Below, in pieces: positions 27,029 through 36,776 of a stretch of DNA of 64,000 nt; positions within the stretch are counted from its first letter, which is position 1, and every line of letters starts with the position of its first letter. This DNA is from Thalassotalea euphylliae (GTDB lineage: Bacteria; Pseudomonadota; Gammaproteobacteria; Enterobacterales; Alteromonadaceae). Made by a program: the position numbers and the translations under genes. Under the pieces are notes generated by a model, which was given only the letters and a program-made list of their open reading frames with translations, was not told where the DNA came from and ran no database searches. Location of the stretch: the NCBI RefSeq assembly GCF_003390375.1, contig NZ_QUOT01000001.1:744001-808000 (forward strand), read 5' to 3'.

Positions 27029-28345
27029 CTATTGGCTACTTAGCTGCGTCGCAGGTGCAATATTGCATGCTCGCCAAGTTGGGTATAAACCCGCTAATAC
27101 ACTGGCAACTATGGCAATACCAATGCCAGTAAATGCCATCACCCAGTCAAGCGACACTAAATTTTCGACAAAGTCACCGTATAAGGTCTTGATACCAACT
27201 AAGCCAAACATTGCCAGCGCTAGGCCCAGCAAGCCCCCGAGCAAACCTATAGTTGCGGCCTCAATAATGTGCTGTATAAATACATCGCGTTTCGACGCAC
27301 CAATGGCACGGCGCAAGCCAATTTCGGCTGATTTCCCCATAAATTTGGCCAGCAGCAAGCCTACGGTATTAAGCAAACACACCACCAAAAACATAAACGA
27401 CATCCACATCATCATTTTGGCGTCGTCTTCTACCACTTGTTGGTTTTCCATCCAGCCCATCACATCTAGCAATTGGTTATTCATGTCTCTTGGAAATCGC
27501 CCCAAGGCTTTTTGCTCACTCACATAATTGTTTAGAAACGCCAGATAATCTGACTTTTCTTGCTCACTGTTTAGCTGAACCCACATCTGGTAGTTAATAC
27601 ACTCAGATTGTAAAAACGCTTTAAACCCTTCACCCTCTGGGCTTTTCCAGCAGTTGGTGTTGCCCCAGTTAGGCAGCTCGTAGGTTTCCTTCAAGAAAAA
27701 TGGAATAAACACTTCTTCGCTTTCGTCAAATGCGCCGTTGTTAACATCGTAGAACTTCGGCATGGGCTGCCAAGCATCAAGCACACCAACAACTTTGTAG
27801 TTTTGCCCCGCAAGCAATACCGTGCGACCAATCGAGTTCTCACCGCCGAACAACTTATCGTTAATGCGCTTAGTTAACACAATCACCTGCTCTCGTTGCT
27901 GATCACTCGCGAGTTGCCAACCACCGCCAAACAAAAACGGTGTGTCGAACATGGTAAAGAAGTCACCAGTGGTTAGACGAATTGACGCTTGAAACGGATT
28001 AATATCTTGATTCTCAGGAACAATAATGCCGCCTGACTTTGCCATTACGACCTGCTTGGTTGCTTGTTGCGCATTGAACAAGTTATTGGCTTCTGTCCAA
28101 GTAATTTGGTTGGGTGGATCGCCATTGTCATCATTAAATGCATTGTGCGGATCCCAGCTGTCAACCTGCACGTAAAAAAGCTGCGTACTTTTATCTGGAA
28201 TGGGGTTGGCCGACATTAAATAGTTTACGGTGATCGTGGTCATGCTCGCCCCTATGCCTAAGGCGATAGCAAGCACCATTAGCATGCTTAGTAGTGCATT
28301 CTTTTTAATGCTTTTCACGGCAAGTTTCAGGTAATAACCAAACAT
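27029..28345 (-). CDS. ABC transporter permease (MacB/FtsX type) 1
   Basis: A 438-residue permease with the MacB layout: N-terminal TM helix (about 20-42), a periplasmic domain of about 270 residues and an FtsX block with three TM helices and the coupling helix MGKSAEIGLRRAIGASKRD. The periplasmic part contains extra acidic and aromatic loops compared with its sibling. Gap to the second permease 39 bp, to the upstream ATPase gene 56 bp. Confidence 0.9.
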   Translation of the reverse strand: MFGYYLKLAVKSIKKNALLSMLMVLAIALGIGASMTTITVNYLMSANPIPDKSTQLFYVQVDSWDPHNAFNDDNGDPPNQITWTEANNLFNAQQATKQVVMAKSGGIIVPENQDINPFQASIRLTTGDFFTMFDTPFLFGGGWQLASDQQREQVIVLTKRINDKLFGGENSIGRTVLLAGQNYKVVGVLDAWQPMPKFYDVNNGAFDESEEVFIPFFLKETYELPNWGNTNCWKSPEGEGFKAFLQSECINYQMWVQLNSEQEKSDYLAFLNNYVSEQKALGRFPRDMNNQLLDVMGWMENQQVVEDDAKMMMWMSFMFLVVCLLNTVGLLLAKFMGKSAEIGLRRAIGASKRDVFIQHIIEAATIGLLGGLLGLALAMFGLVGIKTLYGDFVENLVSLDWVMAFTGIGIAIVASVLAGLYPTWRACNIAPATQLSSQ

Positions 28346-28401
28346 ATTGCCTCCTGTTATTTTTCTTCGTAAATGTTCTCTCGTGAATGTTTTTTCTGCT
28401 A

Positions 28402-29127
28402 CTAAGCTTGTGCAGCTGGCATAGCGACCACATCTGCTGCACTTGCCGCAACTTGCTCGGTATCGATATCGCTCACTTGGCCATCTTTAACAAAAATATT
28501 GCGCGTAGCCTGAGTTGCTAGGTGCGGATCATGGGTAACCATGACAATGGTGGTTCCAGCTTTGTTAATATTTTTCAGTAGCTCCATCACACTTTGTGCC
28601 ATCGCTGAATCTAAGTTGCCGGTTGGTTCATCAGCCAGCAAAAATCTTGGCTTACCAGCCAGTGCTCTGGCAATTGCGACACGTTGTTGCTGACCACCAG
28701 AGAGCTGCGAAGGCAGGTGCTTCATTCGGCTCGCTAAACCGACAATTTCAAGGCTCTCCTCAATTCGCGACTTGCGCTCTTTGGCATTAAAACCGCGATA
28801 ACGCAATGGTACATCGACATTGTCGAACAGATTTAAATCGGGGATCAGGTTATAGCTTTGAAAAATAAAGCCAATTTTTTCATTGCGCAGTTTGCTGCGC
28901 TGATTGTCATTGAGGTGACTAACGTCTTCGCCATCAAGCACATAACTTCCACTGTTAAAGGTTTCTAACATGCCAGCAATGTTGAGAAAGGTTGTTTTAC
29001 CTGAGCCTGACGGGCCAGTTACGGCGACAAATTCACCTTCATTTACCTGTAAATTAAAATCACGAAGTGCATGTGTTTCGACTACCTCAGTGCGAAATAC
29101 CTTTTTTATATTGGTCATGGTGAGCAT
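28402..29127 (-). CDS. ABC transporter ATP-binding protein (MacB/LolD type)
   Basis: A 241-residue ATPase with Walker A GPSGSGKTT, Q-loop FQSYNLIPDLN, ABC signature LSGGQQQRVAIARAL, Walker B FLLADEPTGNLD and the switch His in MVTHDPH. It powers the two permeases encoded downstream. A short Ala-rich tail (AASAADVVAMPAAQA) extends past the usual end. Unlike E. coli MacB, ATPase and permease are separate polypeptides. Confidence 0.93.
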   Translation of the reverse strand: MLTMTNIKKVFRTEVVETHALRDFNLQVNEGEFVAVTGPSGSGKTTFLNIAGMLETFNSGSYVLDGEDVSHLNDNQRSKLRNEKIGFIFQSYNLIPDLNLFDNVDVPLRYRGFNAKERKSRIEESLEIVGLASRMKHLPSQLSGGQQQRVAIARALAGKPRFLLADEPTGNLDSAMAQSVMELLKNINKAGTTIVMVTHDPHLATQATRNIFVKDGQVSDIDTEQVAASAADVVAMPAAQA

Positions 29128-29219
29128 GATATTCTTCCTTCTTATGTCGTTTTCTTTTGAGCAGTGGCTGATAAGCGTATTACCAGCCTGCGTAATATTT
29201 TCGTTGTTATAACAAGTAG

Positions 29220-30503
29220 TTAATTCGTTAACAGAATTTTGCTGGCATCGTTGAACTGGTCAGTACTGGAAACAATAATTTGGTCACCAACAGCAAGGCC
29301 GCTGCTAATTTCCACCATAGACAAACTGCGTGCACCGGTGACAATTGTCACTTTTTCAGCGCTATCGCCGATAATTTTGAAGGCAAATCGTCCGCTTGAG
29401 CTTTCTAAAAATTGACCACGGCGCACCATTAGCACATCAGCTTTTCGCTCCATCAATATACGAGTGGTTAAGCGCTGGTTTTGGCGCAGGCCAGGTGGTT
29501 GTGAAGTGTCGGAGGCGGCAAAACGTACACGCCCAGTTACTTGATTGTTCTCGATTTCGGGCGAGATAGTAACTAAGTTAGCCGCATACGTTTCGCCATT
29601 AACTGTTACCTCAGCGGCCATACCAATGGCTAGATCATCGGCGTAGCTTTCGGGTATAAACACTTCGAGTTCAAATTCAGATAAATCAACAACGCTTAGA
29701 ATAGGTTGGTCGCGGCTAACTTGGTTCTTTTGTTTTACTGCCAAGTTACCCACTATGCCGCTTACGGGAGAGCGCAGTATCAACTCATCAACTTTACGCT
29801 GCAGCTCTTTAACCAAAAGCGCTTGGCGGTCAACTTGCAGTTGGTTGGTTTTAATCTCAAACGCTAAGCTTTCGGCGTTCAGCGCAGCATCTTGCTCTGC
29901 GTGTTGAAAAACAAACTGCGCGTTTTGTAGATCGTCTTGCGCTTTTTCGAAATCAATTTGGCTGATGGATTTAAATTCGTAGGCTTTATCTGCACGGCGC
30001 TTTTCTCGGTCTGCCGCCACTAAAGTGACTTTAGCCATATCTACTGACTTTTGGTCTTCTAGCGCCTGTTTTCTCGCCTGAATTTTTTGTCGTTCGAGTT
30101 CGAGTTTTTGCTGCTCTAGGCTCGCTTGCTCTTGTTTCAGCTCATTGGTTAATTCAGGGCTGTCGATACTCGCCAATACTTGACCTTTAGAAACTTCATC
30201 GCCAGCATCAACAGAAAAAGTAATTGTGCCTTGCCCTGTTGCATAAAGCCTTGGGCTAACTGCGGCAACGACTCGCCCTTGCACAGATAAATCTCTGACC
30301 AAGTCGCCGCGTTCCACGGTAGCGATGCGCAGCCTGTCGCGCGCAATACTGGCTTCACCTGACGACCAACTGCTGATCGCAGGGGCTGCTAAGAAAAATA
30401 AAACAAGAATAATGGCAACGGATAAACCGCTTACTAGCCACGTTTTTTTATTGGATTTTGGCGTCAGGACGACATCCTGTCCGCTAGTGTCTGCAATTTT
30501 CAC
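29220..30503 (-). CDS. HlyD/MacA-family periplasmic adaptor
   Basis: A 427-residue membrane-fusion protein. One N-terminal TM helix (about 22-44), a lipoyl/barrel half (GDEVSKGQVLASIDSPEL), a long helical hairpin rich in Gln and Lys (about 125-245), the second lipoyl half (LRSPVSGIVGNLAVKQKNQV) and a C-terminal beta-barrel/membrane-proximal domain. It should link the ABC permeases to an outer-membrane channel, which is not encoded here. First gene of the operon ending at 25775; the promoter lies in the 210-bp divergent spacer to the GrpB gene. Confidence 0.92.
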   Translation of the reverse strand: MKIADTSGQDVVLTPKSNKKTWLVSGLSVAIILVLFFLAAPAISSWSSGEASIARDRLRIATVERGDLVRDLSVQGRVVAAVSPRLYATGQGTITFSVDAGDEVSKGQVLASIDSPELTNELKQEQASLEQQKLELERQKIQARKQALEDQKSVDMAKVTLVAADREKRRADKAYEFKSISQIDFEKAQDDLQNAQFVFQHAEQDAALNAESLAFEIKTNQLQVDRQALLVKELQRKVDELILRSPVSGIVGNLAVKQKNQVSRDQPILSVVDLSEFELEVFIPESYADDLAIGMAAEVTVNGETYAANLVTISPEIENNQVTGRVRFAASDTSQPPGLRQNQRLTTRILMERKADVLMVRRGQFLESSSGRFAFKIIGDSAEKVTIVTGARSLSMVEISSGLAVGDQIIVSSTDQFNDASKILLTN

Positions 30504-30713
30504 AACGCTTTCCCGAAATTTGAATTAAAAAGAACAATCAAAGGGTAAGTAGCGGGGTGAATTAAAAAGGTTTAAAAATTTGTGTAATTTATCTGCATTT
30601 TTTGTAAGGTGCGTTTAAAAATAATGGCTGTAATTCGCTACAATGCGGCAAAAATTATAAGCAGTAGCACATATAAGCTAGTAAAAAATTTTTTAGTATG
30701 ATGAGAGGTTTAG

Positions 30714-31223
30714 TTGATTGAAATAGTAGATTACGACGCTCGCTGGCCACAACTATTTAGCGCCGAAAAACAACATATCGAGCGCGTTATTAGCCATTGG
30801 CTTTGCGGCACCATTGAACATGTAGGTAGCACTTCCATCGTTGGATTAGCGGCCAAGCCTGTAATTGATATAATGGTTGGTGTGAAGTCACTAAATCATG
30901 CTCAAGATGCTATTCAAGTGTTAGTCGATAGCGGCTACTGCTATTACCCATACAAGCCAGAGGTGATGCATTGGTTTTGCAAGCCATCGCCAGAAATTCG
31001 CACCCACCATTTACACTTAGCCCCCTATCAAAGCCCGCTATGGCATGAGCGCATCCTCTTTCGTGATTACTTGCGAGCACATCAGTCAGTAGCAATTGAA
31101 TATGCCAAACTAAAGCGACAATTAGCCATGCAATATCCAAAAGACAGAGAGCGTTACACGCAAAGCAAGTGGCAATTTATAGAACAAGTGTTGCGCCGAG
31201 CTCACTTGGAAAGCAAGGCTTAG
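30714..31223 (+). CDS. GrpB family (UPF0157) nucleotidyltransferase-like protein
   Basis: 169 residues with the hallmark GSTSIVGLAAKPVIDIMVG, the nucleotidyltransferase-like core, and conserved RTHHLHL and ERILFRDYLR segments. Biochemical role is not established for the family. The start is TTG, supported by AGAGG five bases before it. An ATG at 30698 is out of frame and ends at once. It stands alone and converges with the chemoreceptor gene at 31385. Confidence 0.88.
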   Translation: MIEIVDYDARWPQLFSAEKQHIERVISHWLCGTIEHVGSTSIVGLAAKPVIDIMVGVKSLNHAQDAIQVLVDSGYCYYPYKPEVMHWFCKPSPEIRTHHLHLAPYQSPLWHERILFRDYLRAHQSVAIEYAKLKRQLAMQYPKDRERYTQSKWQFIEQVLRRAHLESKA

Positions 31224-31312
31224 TTAAAGTATTTGTAACGATTGGTTTTTGCCACTTGGATTCTCGTAAATTAGATTTTCGAAAATCAGTTGAGTTGGTT
31301 AAATTAGAAGAG

Positions 31313-31337
31313 CAACCCAGCCATGAATGCTGGGTTG
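31313..31337. terminator. Bidirectional terminator-like hairpin
   Basis: CAACCCAGC (31313-31321) pairs with GCTGGGTTG (31329-31337) between convergent genes. On the minus strand it runs into CTCTTCTAATTT. A 14-bp perfect palindrome, GATTTTCGAAAATC, lies just before it at 31274-31287. Confidence 0.6.
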
Positions 31338-31384
31338 GCTAGTTAGGTTAATATGACAGGTTATAAATATTGAAACGCTTTAAA

Positions 31385-32989
31385 CTAGGCTAGTTTAAAG
31401 GTCGATACATTGGCATTAACATGCTCAATCGCACTTAATACTTCAACGCTATTATCTTTCAAACTTAAGCTGTCTTTCGCAGTTTCATTGGCTATCAGCG
31501 TAATGCGATTCAAGAACTCATTAACTTCTTTCACCGCTAATTCCTGCTCTTGGGTAAAGCGCCCTACTTCGCCATTAACCTGTTGAATTTCAGTTAGTTT
31601 GTCGAGCACTTGTGACAACGAATCCGTCAGTGACAAATTCACCTCACGACAAGAATGAACTTGATCACGGCCCACTTCCATCAAGTCTTTAGCTTCATTC
31701 GCCATACCTTGCACTTTGGCAATGGTTTGTTGAATGCTACTTGTCGATTCTTGCGTTTTTATCGCCAGCGCGCGCACTTCTTCTGCAACCACAGCAAAGC
31801 CTCGTCCTGCTTCACCTGCTCGAGCAGCTTCAATCGCGGCGTTTAGCGCAAGTAAATTCGTTTGATCGGCAATTACCTGAATAACTTCGATGACCGAGTT
31901 AATTTCGCCGCTTGAATTACTCAAGGAGAAAATAACGTCGCTGGCAGCTTCAACCTTTTCAGTCAGCAAGGCCATGCGTTCATTACTTTGCTCAGTAAGT
32001 TCAACACCTTGTTTGGTGTAATCAACGATTTCGTCAGATTGACGCTGCGCAGACTCACTTGATTCAGTGACTTGTGAGCCAAGCGTAAGCACTTGGCTAA
32101 TCGACTCGTTAACACGTTCAATTTCTACTTTTTGTTGTTCTGTACCTTGTTGCGTACTATCAGAAATGCGAGAAAATTCTGATAACTTGCCATGAGTATG
32201 AGTAACTGAGCCCGCTATCTCACTGACAATATGCTGCACTTTATCAATAAACGAATTGAATTCCTTACTGAGCGCGTCGATTTCATCTTTATCATTGTTG
32301 ACGAGGCGACGCGTTAAGTCGCCATCACCACGTGATAACGCAATTGCTGCATCTTTAAGCCCATCAATCGGGCGAAGCAGATTTTTCGTTAGGTAAAACG
32401 AAACAAACAAGGCTGCCAATGTAAACACTAATAAAACGACTATTGAGCCTTGTACTTCACCGTCAGTCGCCTGCTCAACGTCATCAGCAATTTTAGCAGC
32501 ATCTTCAAGCGTTTGTTGCGCAAACTCAGTTAACATTTGCGCAATTTCCGTTTGTTGCTGACGCAGCAGTCGCATGTCTTGCAATGATTGGTGACCTGAT
32601 GCTGATAAATGCAGCTCAGTTTGCTCAAACCAATTGAGTGATGAGGCGAGTAATGATTGCCCCAGCTCACGTGTATTATCAGTCAAGGCATTTGCTTGAG
32701 CGTTATCAACCGCTTGATTAAATTCTTGTTTGAGCGCTTGATACTTAGTGATAACTGAGTTGCTATCACTTGGCATTGTCATCGCGAGCACATTATCCGC
32801 AAGCGCCGCCGCTTGTTTAAATTTATCGGCAGCGGTCTGGCTACTGACCACCGCTTGAAGTGGCTGATGAAACGCGTATATGGTTTGTTGGCCTTGCTGG
32901 AATAGTAGGTAAACCAAATAGACCGCTAGCGTACCAAAGGCCATAATGATCACGATAAAGCTCGACAGCAGTTTCGATTTAATTGTCAT
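31385..32989 (-). CDS. Methyl-accepting chemotaxis protein
   Basis: A 534-residue chemoreceptor. TM1 (about 9-32), a helical-bundle periplasmic sensor rich in Gln/Ala (about 35-185), TM2 (VVLLVFTLAALFVSFYL), a HAMP domain (LLRPIDGLKDAAIALSRGDG) and a signalling domain with tip DQTNLLALNAAIEAARAGEA. It starts 20 bp behind the stop of the di-heme peroxidase gene, so both are probably co-transcribed. That suggests a link to redox or peroxide taxis, but the sensor region shows no haem-binding CxxCH. Confidence 0.94.
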   Translation of the reverse strand: MTIKSKLLSSFIVIIMAFGTLAVYLVYLLFQQGQQTIYAFHQPLQAVVSSQTAADKFKQAAALADNVLAMTMPSDSNSVITKYQALKQEFNQAVDNAQANALTDNTRELGQSLLASSLNWFEQTELHLSASGHQSLQDMRLLRQQQTEIAQMLTEFAQQTLEDAAKIADDVEQATDGEVQGSIVVLLVFTLAALFVSFYLTKNLLRPIDGLKDAAIALSRGDGDLTRRLVNNDKDEIDALSKEFNSFIDKVQHIVSEIAGSVTHTHGKLSEFSRISDSTQQGTEQQKVEIERVNESISQVLTLGSQVTESSESAQRQSDEIVDYTKQGVELTEQSNERMALLTEKVEAASDVIFSLSNSSGEINSVIEVIQVIADQTNLLALNAAIEAARAGEAGRGFAVVAEEVRALAIKTQESTSSIQQTIAKVQGMANEAKDLMEVGRDQVHSCREVNLSLTDSLSQVLDKLTEIQQVNGEVGRFTQEQELAVKEVNEFLNRITLIANETAKDSLSLKDNSVEVLSAIEHVNANVSTFKLA

Positions 32990-33009
32990 GAGTGCTCCGT
33001 GAAAACGTC

Positions 33010-34011
33010 TTAATAAGGCAAAGTAGGAAGGCTAACGGCGGTATCTTCGCCGGTAAGTGTCAGCATAAATGCCTCAAGATCGTTAATATCTTGAGCTGAC
33101 AGCGCGATAGGCACCATTTTTGTCGACAGTGTTGGACGCTTAACACCACCTGGGATGTAGTGACCAATAACGCCAGTCAAATTTTCAAAACGGCCGTCAT
33201 GCATGTATGGCGCGCGTTGACCTATATTGCGTAAACTAGGAGTTTTAAACGCAAAATTCTCTTGTGCATTGCCAGTTAATTGGCCGCGACCCAAATCATT
33301 ACCCGGTAAGCCGATATCGTGAAACTGCATATCAGTAAAGTTCCAACCGGAATGACAATCAACACATTTTGCTTTACCAACAAATAAGTCAAAGCCTCGT
33401 TTTGCAGCCGGACTAATGGCTGATTCGTCACCGTTTACCCAGCGATCGAAGGGGGCTTCACCAGAAACAATGGTGCGCTCAAATGTTGCGATGGCTTTAG
33501 CGATGGTGTCTGCGGTAATACCTTCACTGCCAAACACTCGGCCAAACCAAGTACGGTACTGCGGCACTTGCGATAAGCGTGCTACCGCCTCAGGTAATGG
33601 CAAATTCATTTCAACCGCACTTTCTATTGGCCCTTTTGCCTGCTCTTCTAGCGATGCCGCTCGGCCATCCCAGAAATATCGGTCGCCCCAAGCAGCATTG
33701 ATAATACTGGGAGAGTGGCGATCAAGTTGAGTATTTTGATCCCCGACCGAGCGCGCTGTTGCATCTTCCCAGCCAAAGCTAGGATTATGACAAGTTGCAC
33801 AGGTCATATTGCGATTGTTACTTAGCCTCGGATCGAAGAAAAGCATTTTGCCCAGTGCGGCTTTTTGCACAGAGTAAGGATTATCGGCAGGAAATGGGAT
33901 GGTGTCTGGACGTTTAAATTGTTCTTTTAACAATGGGTTCGCCAGTAAAGAACCCGACAGTGTGATACTGATCGATACAACACTAGTCAACAATACACGG
34001 TACAACTGCAA
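33010..34011 (-). CDS. Di-heme cytochrome c peroxidase (CcpA/MauG family)
   Basis: Periplasmic enzyme that reduces hydrogen peroxide using electrons from small cytochromes. Signal peptide about 1-24, then two c-type haem sites: C71-x-x-C74-H75 in MTCATCHNP and C216-x-x-C219-H220 in KCVDCHSG. Conserved LSNNRNMTCATCHNPSFGW and FKTPSLRNI segments fit bacterial CCP. The 333-residue length is normal. A Met in FENLTGVIGHY to TKMVPIAL region may serve as distal ligand, but I cannot assign it. A chemoreceptor gene follows 20 bp downstream. Confidence 0.93.
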   Translation of the reverse strand: MQLYRVLLTSVVSISITLSGSLLANPLLKEQFKRPDTIPFPADNPYSVQKAALGKMLFFDPRLSNNRNMTCATCHNPSFGWEDATARSVGDQNTQLDRHSPSIINAAWGDRYFWDGRAASLEEQAKGPIESAVEMNLPLPEAVARLSQVPQYRTWFGRVFGSEGITADTIAKAIATFERTIVSGEAPFDRWVNGDESAISPAAKRGFDLFVGKAKCVDCHSGWNFTDMQFHDIGLPGNDLGRGQLTGNAQENFAFKTPSLRNIGQRAPYMHDGRFENLTGVIGHYIPGGVKRPTLSTKMVPIALSAQDINDLEAFMLTLTGEDTAVSLPTLPY

Positions 34012-34399
34012 AATCGTTACTCAACTTTTTAACATGTGTGAAAATTGAACGGCAACAAATACACTTTATTTCAATTTATTTACATTTTTTTACGATTAAA
34101 CCATCCGTGACTATATTTCGTAAACGTTTTTGAAAGTTTACATTCTATTTTCAGCCGATAACATAAAATTCACATCCGACCTCTAGTATCACTTTAAATT
34201 TCATAGTGTTAAACATAATCGTATGGGTGTTTTGCGTATGATTAACGACCAGCGGCTACGATAAGAAGGTGATAAGAACGCTGTGATAATTTGGAAAGTG
34301 AGCCAGTAACATTTTTGTTACTGGCGTTTATGTTGCTGTGGTTTGTGTTGCAAATGTTGTTTGAATATTAGCAGGTTTGGTAAATTCACCTGCTAAGTA
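34012..34399. other. Intergenic region peroxidase / iron-uptake cluster
   Basis: 388 bp. A perfect hairpin, GCCAGTAAC (34302-34310) with GTTACTGGC (34317-34325), lies 75 bp behind the last gene of the minus-strand cluster, without a strong U-tract. The rest should contain the peroxidase promoter. No FNR or Crp site was found by eye. Confidence 0.5.
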
Positions 34400-34648
34400 T
34401 TAAGAAGTATGTACTGAGTTATTGATGAGTTTTGCCCTAAATAAGGTCAATAAAGTGCCCAATACACTTGCGACCCCAAGGAAAACAAACACTCCGCGCA
34501 ATGTGCCAAATTGATAACAAAGCAACACGGTTGCCACTACCAAAGCGAGCAAAGACACTAGCTGCTTAACGATGTTCGCTGTTAACTTGCCGCTCTCATC
34601 TGCCATTAATAAGCCAAAAACCGTTACTAATATTGCAATAATCGTCAT
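34400..34648 (-). CDS. Small membrane protein (82 residues)
   Basis: Two or three hydrophobic segments (MTIIAILVTVFGLLMAD, QLVSLLALVVATVLLCY, GVFVFLGVASVLGTLL) and almost no soluble part. Family not recognised. Its ATG directly abuts the stop of the PepSY gene (TAAATG), so translation is coupled. It probably serves as a small accessory subunit in the iron-uptake cluster. Confidence 0.75.
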   Translation of the reverse strand: MTIIAILVTVFGLLMADESGKLTANIVKQLVSLLALVVATVLLCYQFGTLRGVFVFLGVASVLGTLLTLFRAKLINNSVHTS

Positions 34649-36370
34649 TTAAACGGCCTCCTTAGCACCTGTCTGGTTAGCACTAGCCTGATTAGCAACA
34701 ATCTGGTTAATCACCGTTGCGTTTTCGCTAGGCTGTGGTGTAGGGAAGTTTTTCATCAGCTTAAACAGGTATAAACCGAGCGCTAAGCAAACTAGATCAA
34801 TACCAGAACTTAAGTAATGACCTGCCGCTAGTTCAGTCATTTTGTTGGTGCCTGTGACCAATAAATCAATCGGTAATACGGCGATAAGCAATGCTGCGAT
34901 TACATAAGCTAGCTGGCGCGCAAAATGCTTTTCACAAGTTACCAAAAATGCCGCCACTATAATTGCTAACCAACTGATAAAAAATGGCCAGCCGATAATG
35001 CTACCGACATCGTTATTCCCCATGCCAAACTTAATTATCATTTGAGTTGGGAATAACAGCATAGTCGCCACCACAATGCCGCCACAACTGCCGACAATCA
35101 ATCTGTTAAAGCGTTGGTAAGTTGCCATCGAGTATTTCGGATTGGCGGCATTGAGACCCCGCTCCATCCACAGCATTAATCCGGTCAACGGCAGTAACGC
35201 TGTTCCTAGGCCAAGTACAGTCCATATTGCTTTCACTAAAATGCCACCAAAATTTCCAAAGTGCAGTGGGAACATAATATCGAGTATATTGCCAGTTACC
35301 CCTTCGATGCGGCCAAAGTTACTATAGCGCTCTACAAACTCCCCCCCTGCTTGATAAACAGCGGTTTGCGCGGCAATATTCTGTCCACCAGCAATACCAA
35401 CGTACATTTTTGCACTGGCATCACCGTAGCCCATTACGGTCATTGAACGGACAATGACTTCGTCATGCAGTTCAAAAGCATGATCAAATGCTGAACCAAT
35501 TGCCGTAGACTGTTGAACGTTTTGAATAATGGGCTCAGGGATCGCGGTAAAGGTTTCGACAAGCTTATCCTGATCACCACCAAATGACACAAATGCCGCA
35601 GCCGGCACTAAAACAACCACAGCCAAGCCTAAAAATGCGCCAGTAAATGCGATCACAGAGTTAAATAACAGACCCCACACACCAATCGCTTTGTGCCCGT
35701 CATTAAGCATCAAGCTATAGCTTTTTCTTGGTCTAAACGTAAAAAGCTGACCAAGAATTTTACGGTGAATAAATATCCCCGTAACGATAGATAACATCAT
35801 TGTAAGGCCAAGCACACCAGTGGTTAATAAGCCAATGGGGCGACCAAGGTGTAAGTCGGCGTGAAAATCGACAATAAAATCTGCCATATCGGATTCGTAA
35901 GTGGCGAAAATCTCAGACATTAACCCAGACTTTTCTCGCACCAGCTCATAGCTACGTGGATCGAATTCAAATGAAGTGCCGACAGGTGGGCTATGTTTCT
36001 GCTCGGCTTGTTCACCTTGTTCGCTTTTGGTGCCATCGATACCTGCGTCATCTGATGTAATAGGCTCACCATGATGGGCTTCAAAAATAATCGCTAGATG
36101 CTTATTACCGCCGACTCGTGGCAGAAATATCAGTATTTCTTCTTGGTAATGTTCGGGTACTTGGGTCGCATATTCAGCGACTAATTGTTCCACTTTTGCC
36201 GTATCAACTTGAGCTAAAGTACGAATTTCAGGATTCGCCCAAATTTTAATTTCAGGTCGACTAAATACCGAAACCGCGCCAGTAAAGGCAATAACAAACA
36301 ACAGAATGCCTGTAATAATGCCAACCCAACTGTGTAAGGTGTAGAGTTTTTTGATTGATTTACTTTTCAT
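34649..36370 (-). CDS. PepSY-associated TM protein (iron-uptake type)
   Basis: A 573-residue inner-membrane protein with about eight TM helices. It starts LYTLHSWVGIITGILLF, the signature N-terminal helix of PepSY_TM proteins, and contains HADLHLGRPIGLLTTG, LPLHFGNFGG-like PLHFG and a GHKAIGVWGLLFN segment. A large periplasmic loop (about 35-180) includes an acidic, Gln/His-rich insert (EQGEQAEQKHSPP). Relatives are encoded beside siderophore receptors and are thought to reduce or release iron at the inner membrane. Middle gene of the 99-residue/PepSY/82-residue operon. Confidence 0.88.
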   Translation of the reverse strand: MKSKSIKKLYTLHSWVGIITGILLFVIAFTGAVSVFSRPEIKIWANPEIRTLAQVDTAKVEQLVAEYATQVPEHYQEEILIFLPRVGGNKHLAIIFEAHHGEPITSDDAGIDGTKSEQGEQAEQKHSPPVGTSFEFDPRSYELVREKSGLMSEIFATYESDMADFIVDFHADLHLGRPIGLLTTGVLGLTMMLSIVTGIFIHRKILGQLFTFRPRKSYSLMLNDGHKAIGVWGLLFNSVIAFTGAFLGLAVVVLVPAAAFVSFGGDQDKLVETFTAIPEPIIQNVQQSTAIGSAFDHAFELHDEVIVRSMTVMGYGDASAKMYVGIAGGQNIAAQTAVYQAGGEFVERYSNFGRIEGVTGNILDIMFPLHFGNFGGILVKAIWTVLGLGTALLPLTGLMLWMERGLNAANPKYSMATYQRFNRLIVGSCGGIVVATMLLFPTQMIIKFGMGNNDVGSIIGWPFFISWLAIIVAAFLVTCEKHFARQLAYVIAALLIAVLPIDLLVTGTNKMTELAAGHYLSSGIDLVCLALGLYLFKLMKNFPTPQPSENATVINQIVANQASANQTGAKEAV

Positions 36371-36394
36371 TTGCTGAGGTTCCTGTTCCCTTGT

Positions 36395-36694
36395 TTACCC
36401 TGCTAAGGCGAGATAAGAGAGCACACCATGACTGACCGATAAGGTGATCATTAACGCCCATGGTTGCCACGCCTTTTCCACCATATAGCTATACAAGCAG
36501 AGGCCAGTCCAAATGAACGGGAACAATAGAATTGGCACACCGATCTGATCGGCAGCACTAAAAGGTAAGTAAGTCGTCATCCCTGGTATTAACATCACGC
36601 AAGTTAGAAAAGCCATGAGTACGCCAGCAAAATTACGACTTTTTAAGCTCGTAAAAACACTTTTGCGAGTTGACTCGGTTAATTCAGCATCCAT
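36395..36694 (-). CDS. Small membrane protein (99 residues)
   Basis: Three predicted TM helices (FAGVLMAFLTCVMLIPGM, IGVPILLFPFIWTGLCLYSY, ALMITLSVSHGVLSYLALAG) after a polar N-terminus. It resembles small iron-cluster membrane proteins of the DUF3649 kind in size and setting, but I cannot confirm the family. It is first in an operon with the PepSY gene 24 bp downstream and has a Fur-box-like site about 65 bp upstream. Confidence 0.75.
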   Translation of the reverse strand: MDAELTESTRKSVFTSLKSRNFAGVLMAFLTCVMLIPGMTTYLPFSAADQIGVPILLFPFIWTGLCLYSYMVEKAWQPWALMITLSVSHGVLSYLALAG

Positions 36695-36757
36695 TTTTAT
36701 CGTTGATTAAGCTATTAACAAATTAGCAACAAATGATATGCTGACAAGCCCTTCATT

Positions 36758-36776
36758 GCAAATGCTAATCATTGTT
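36758..36776. promoter_or_regulatory. Fur-box-like site
   Basis: GCAAATGCTAATCATTGTT matches 14 of 19 positions of the GATAATGATAATCATTATC Fur consensus, with a near-complete AATGxTAATCATT core. It lies 64 bp upstream of the 99-residue membrane protein. Confidence 0.6.

Noticed and set aside
26748..27527. 259-codon plus-strand frame antisense to the two MacB-type permeases
   Set aside because: It spans two clearly conserved permease genes and their 39-bp gap in antisense. Its low-complexity Ser/Lys/Asn content is typical of a shadow frame.
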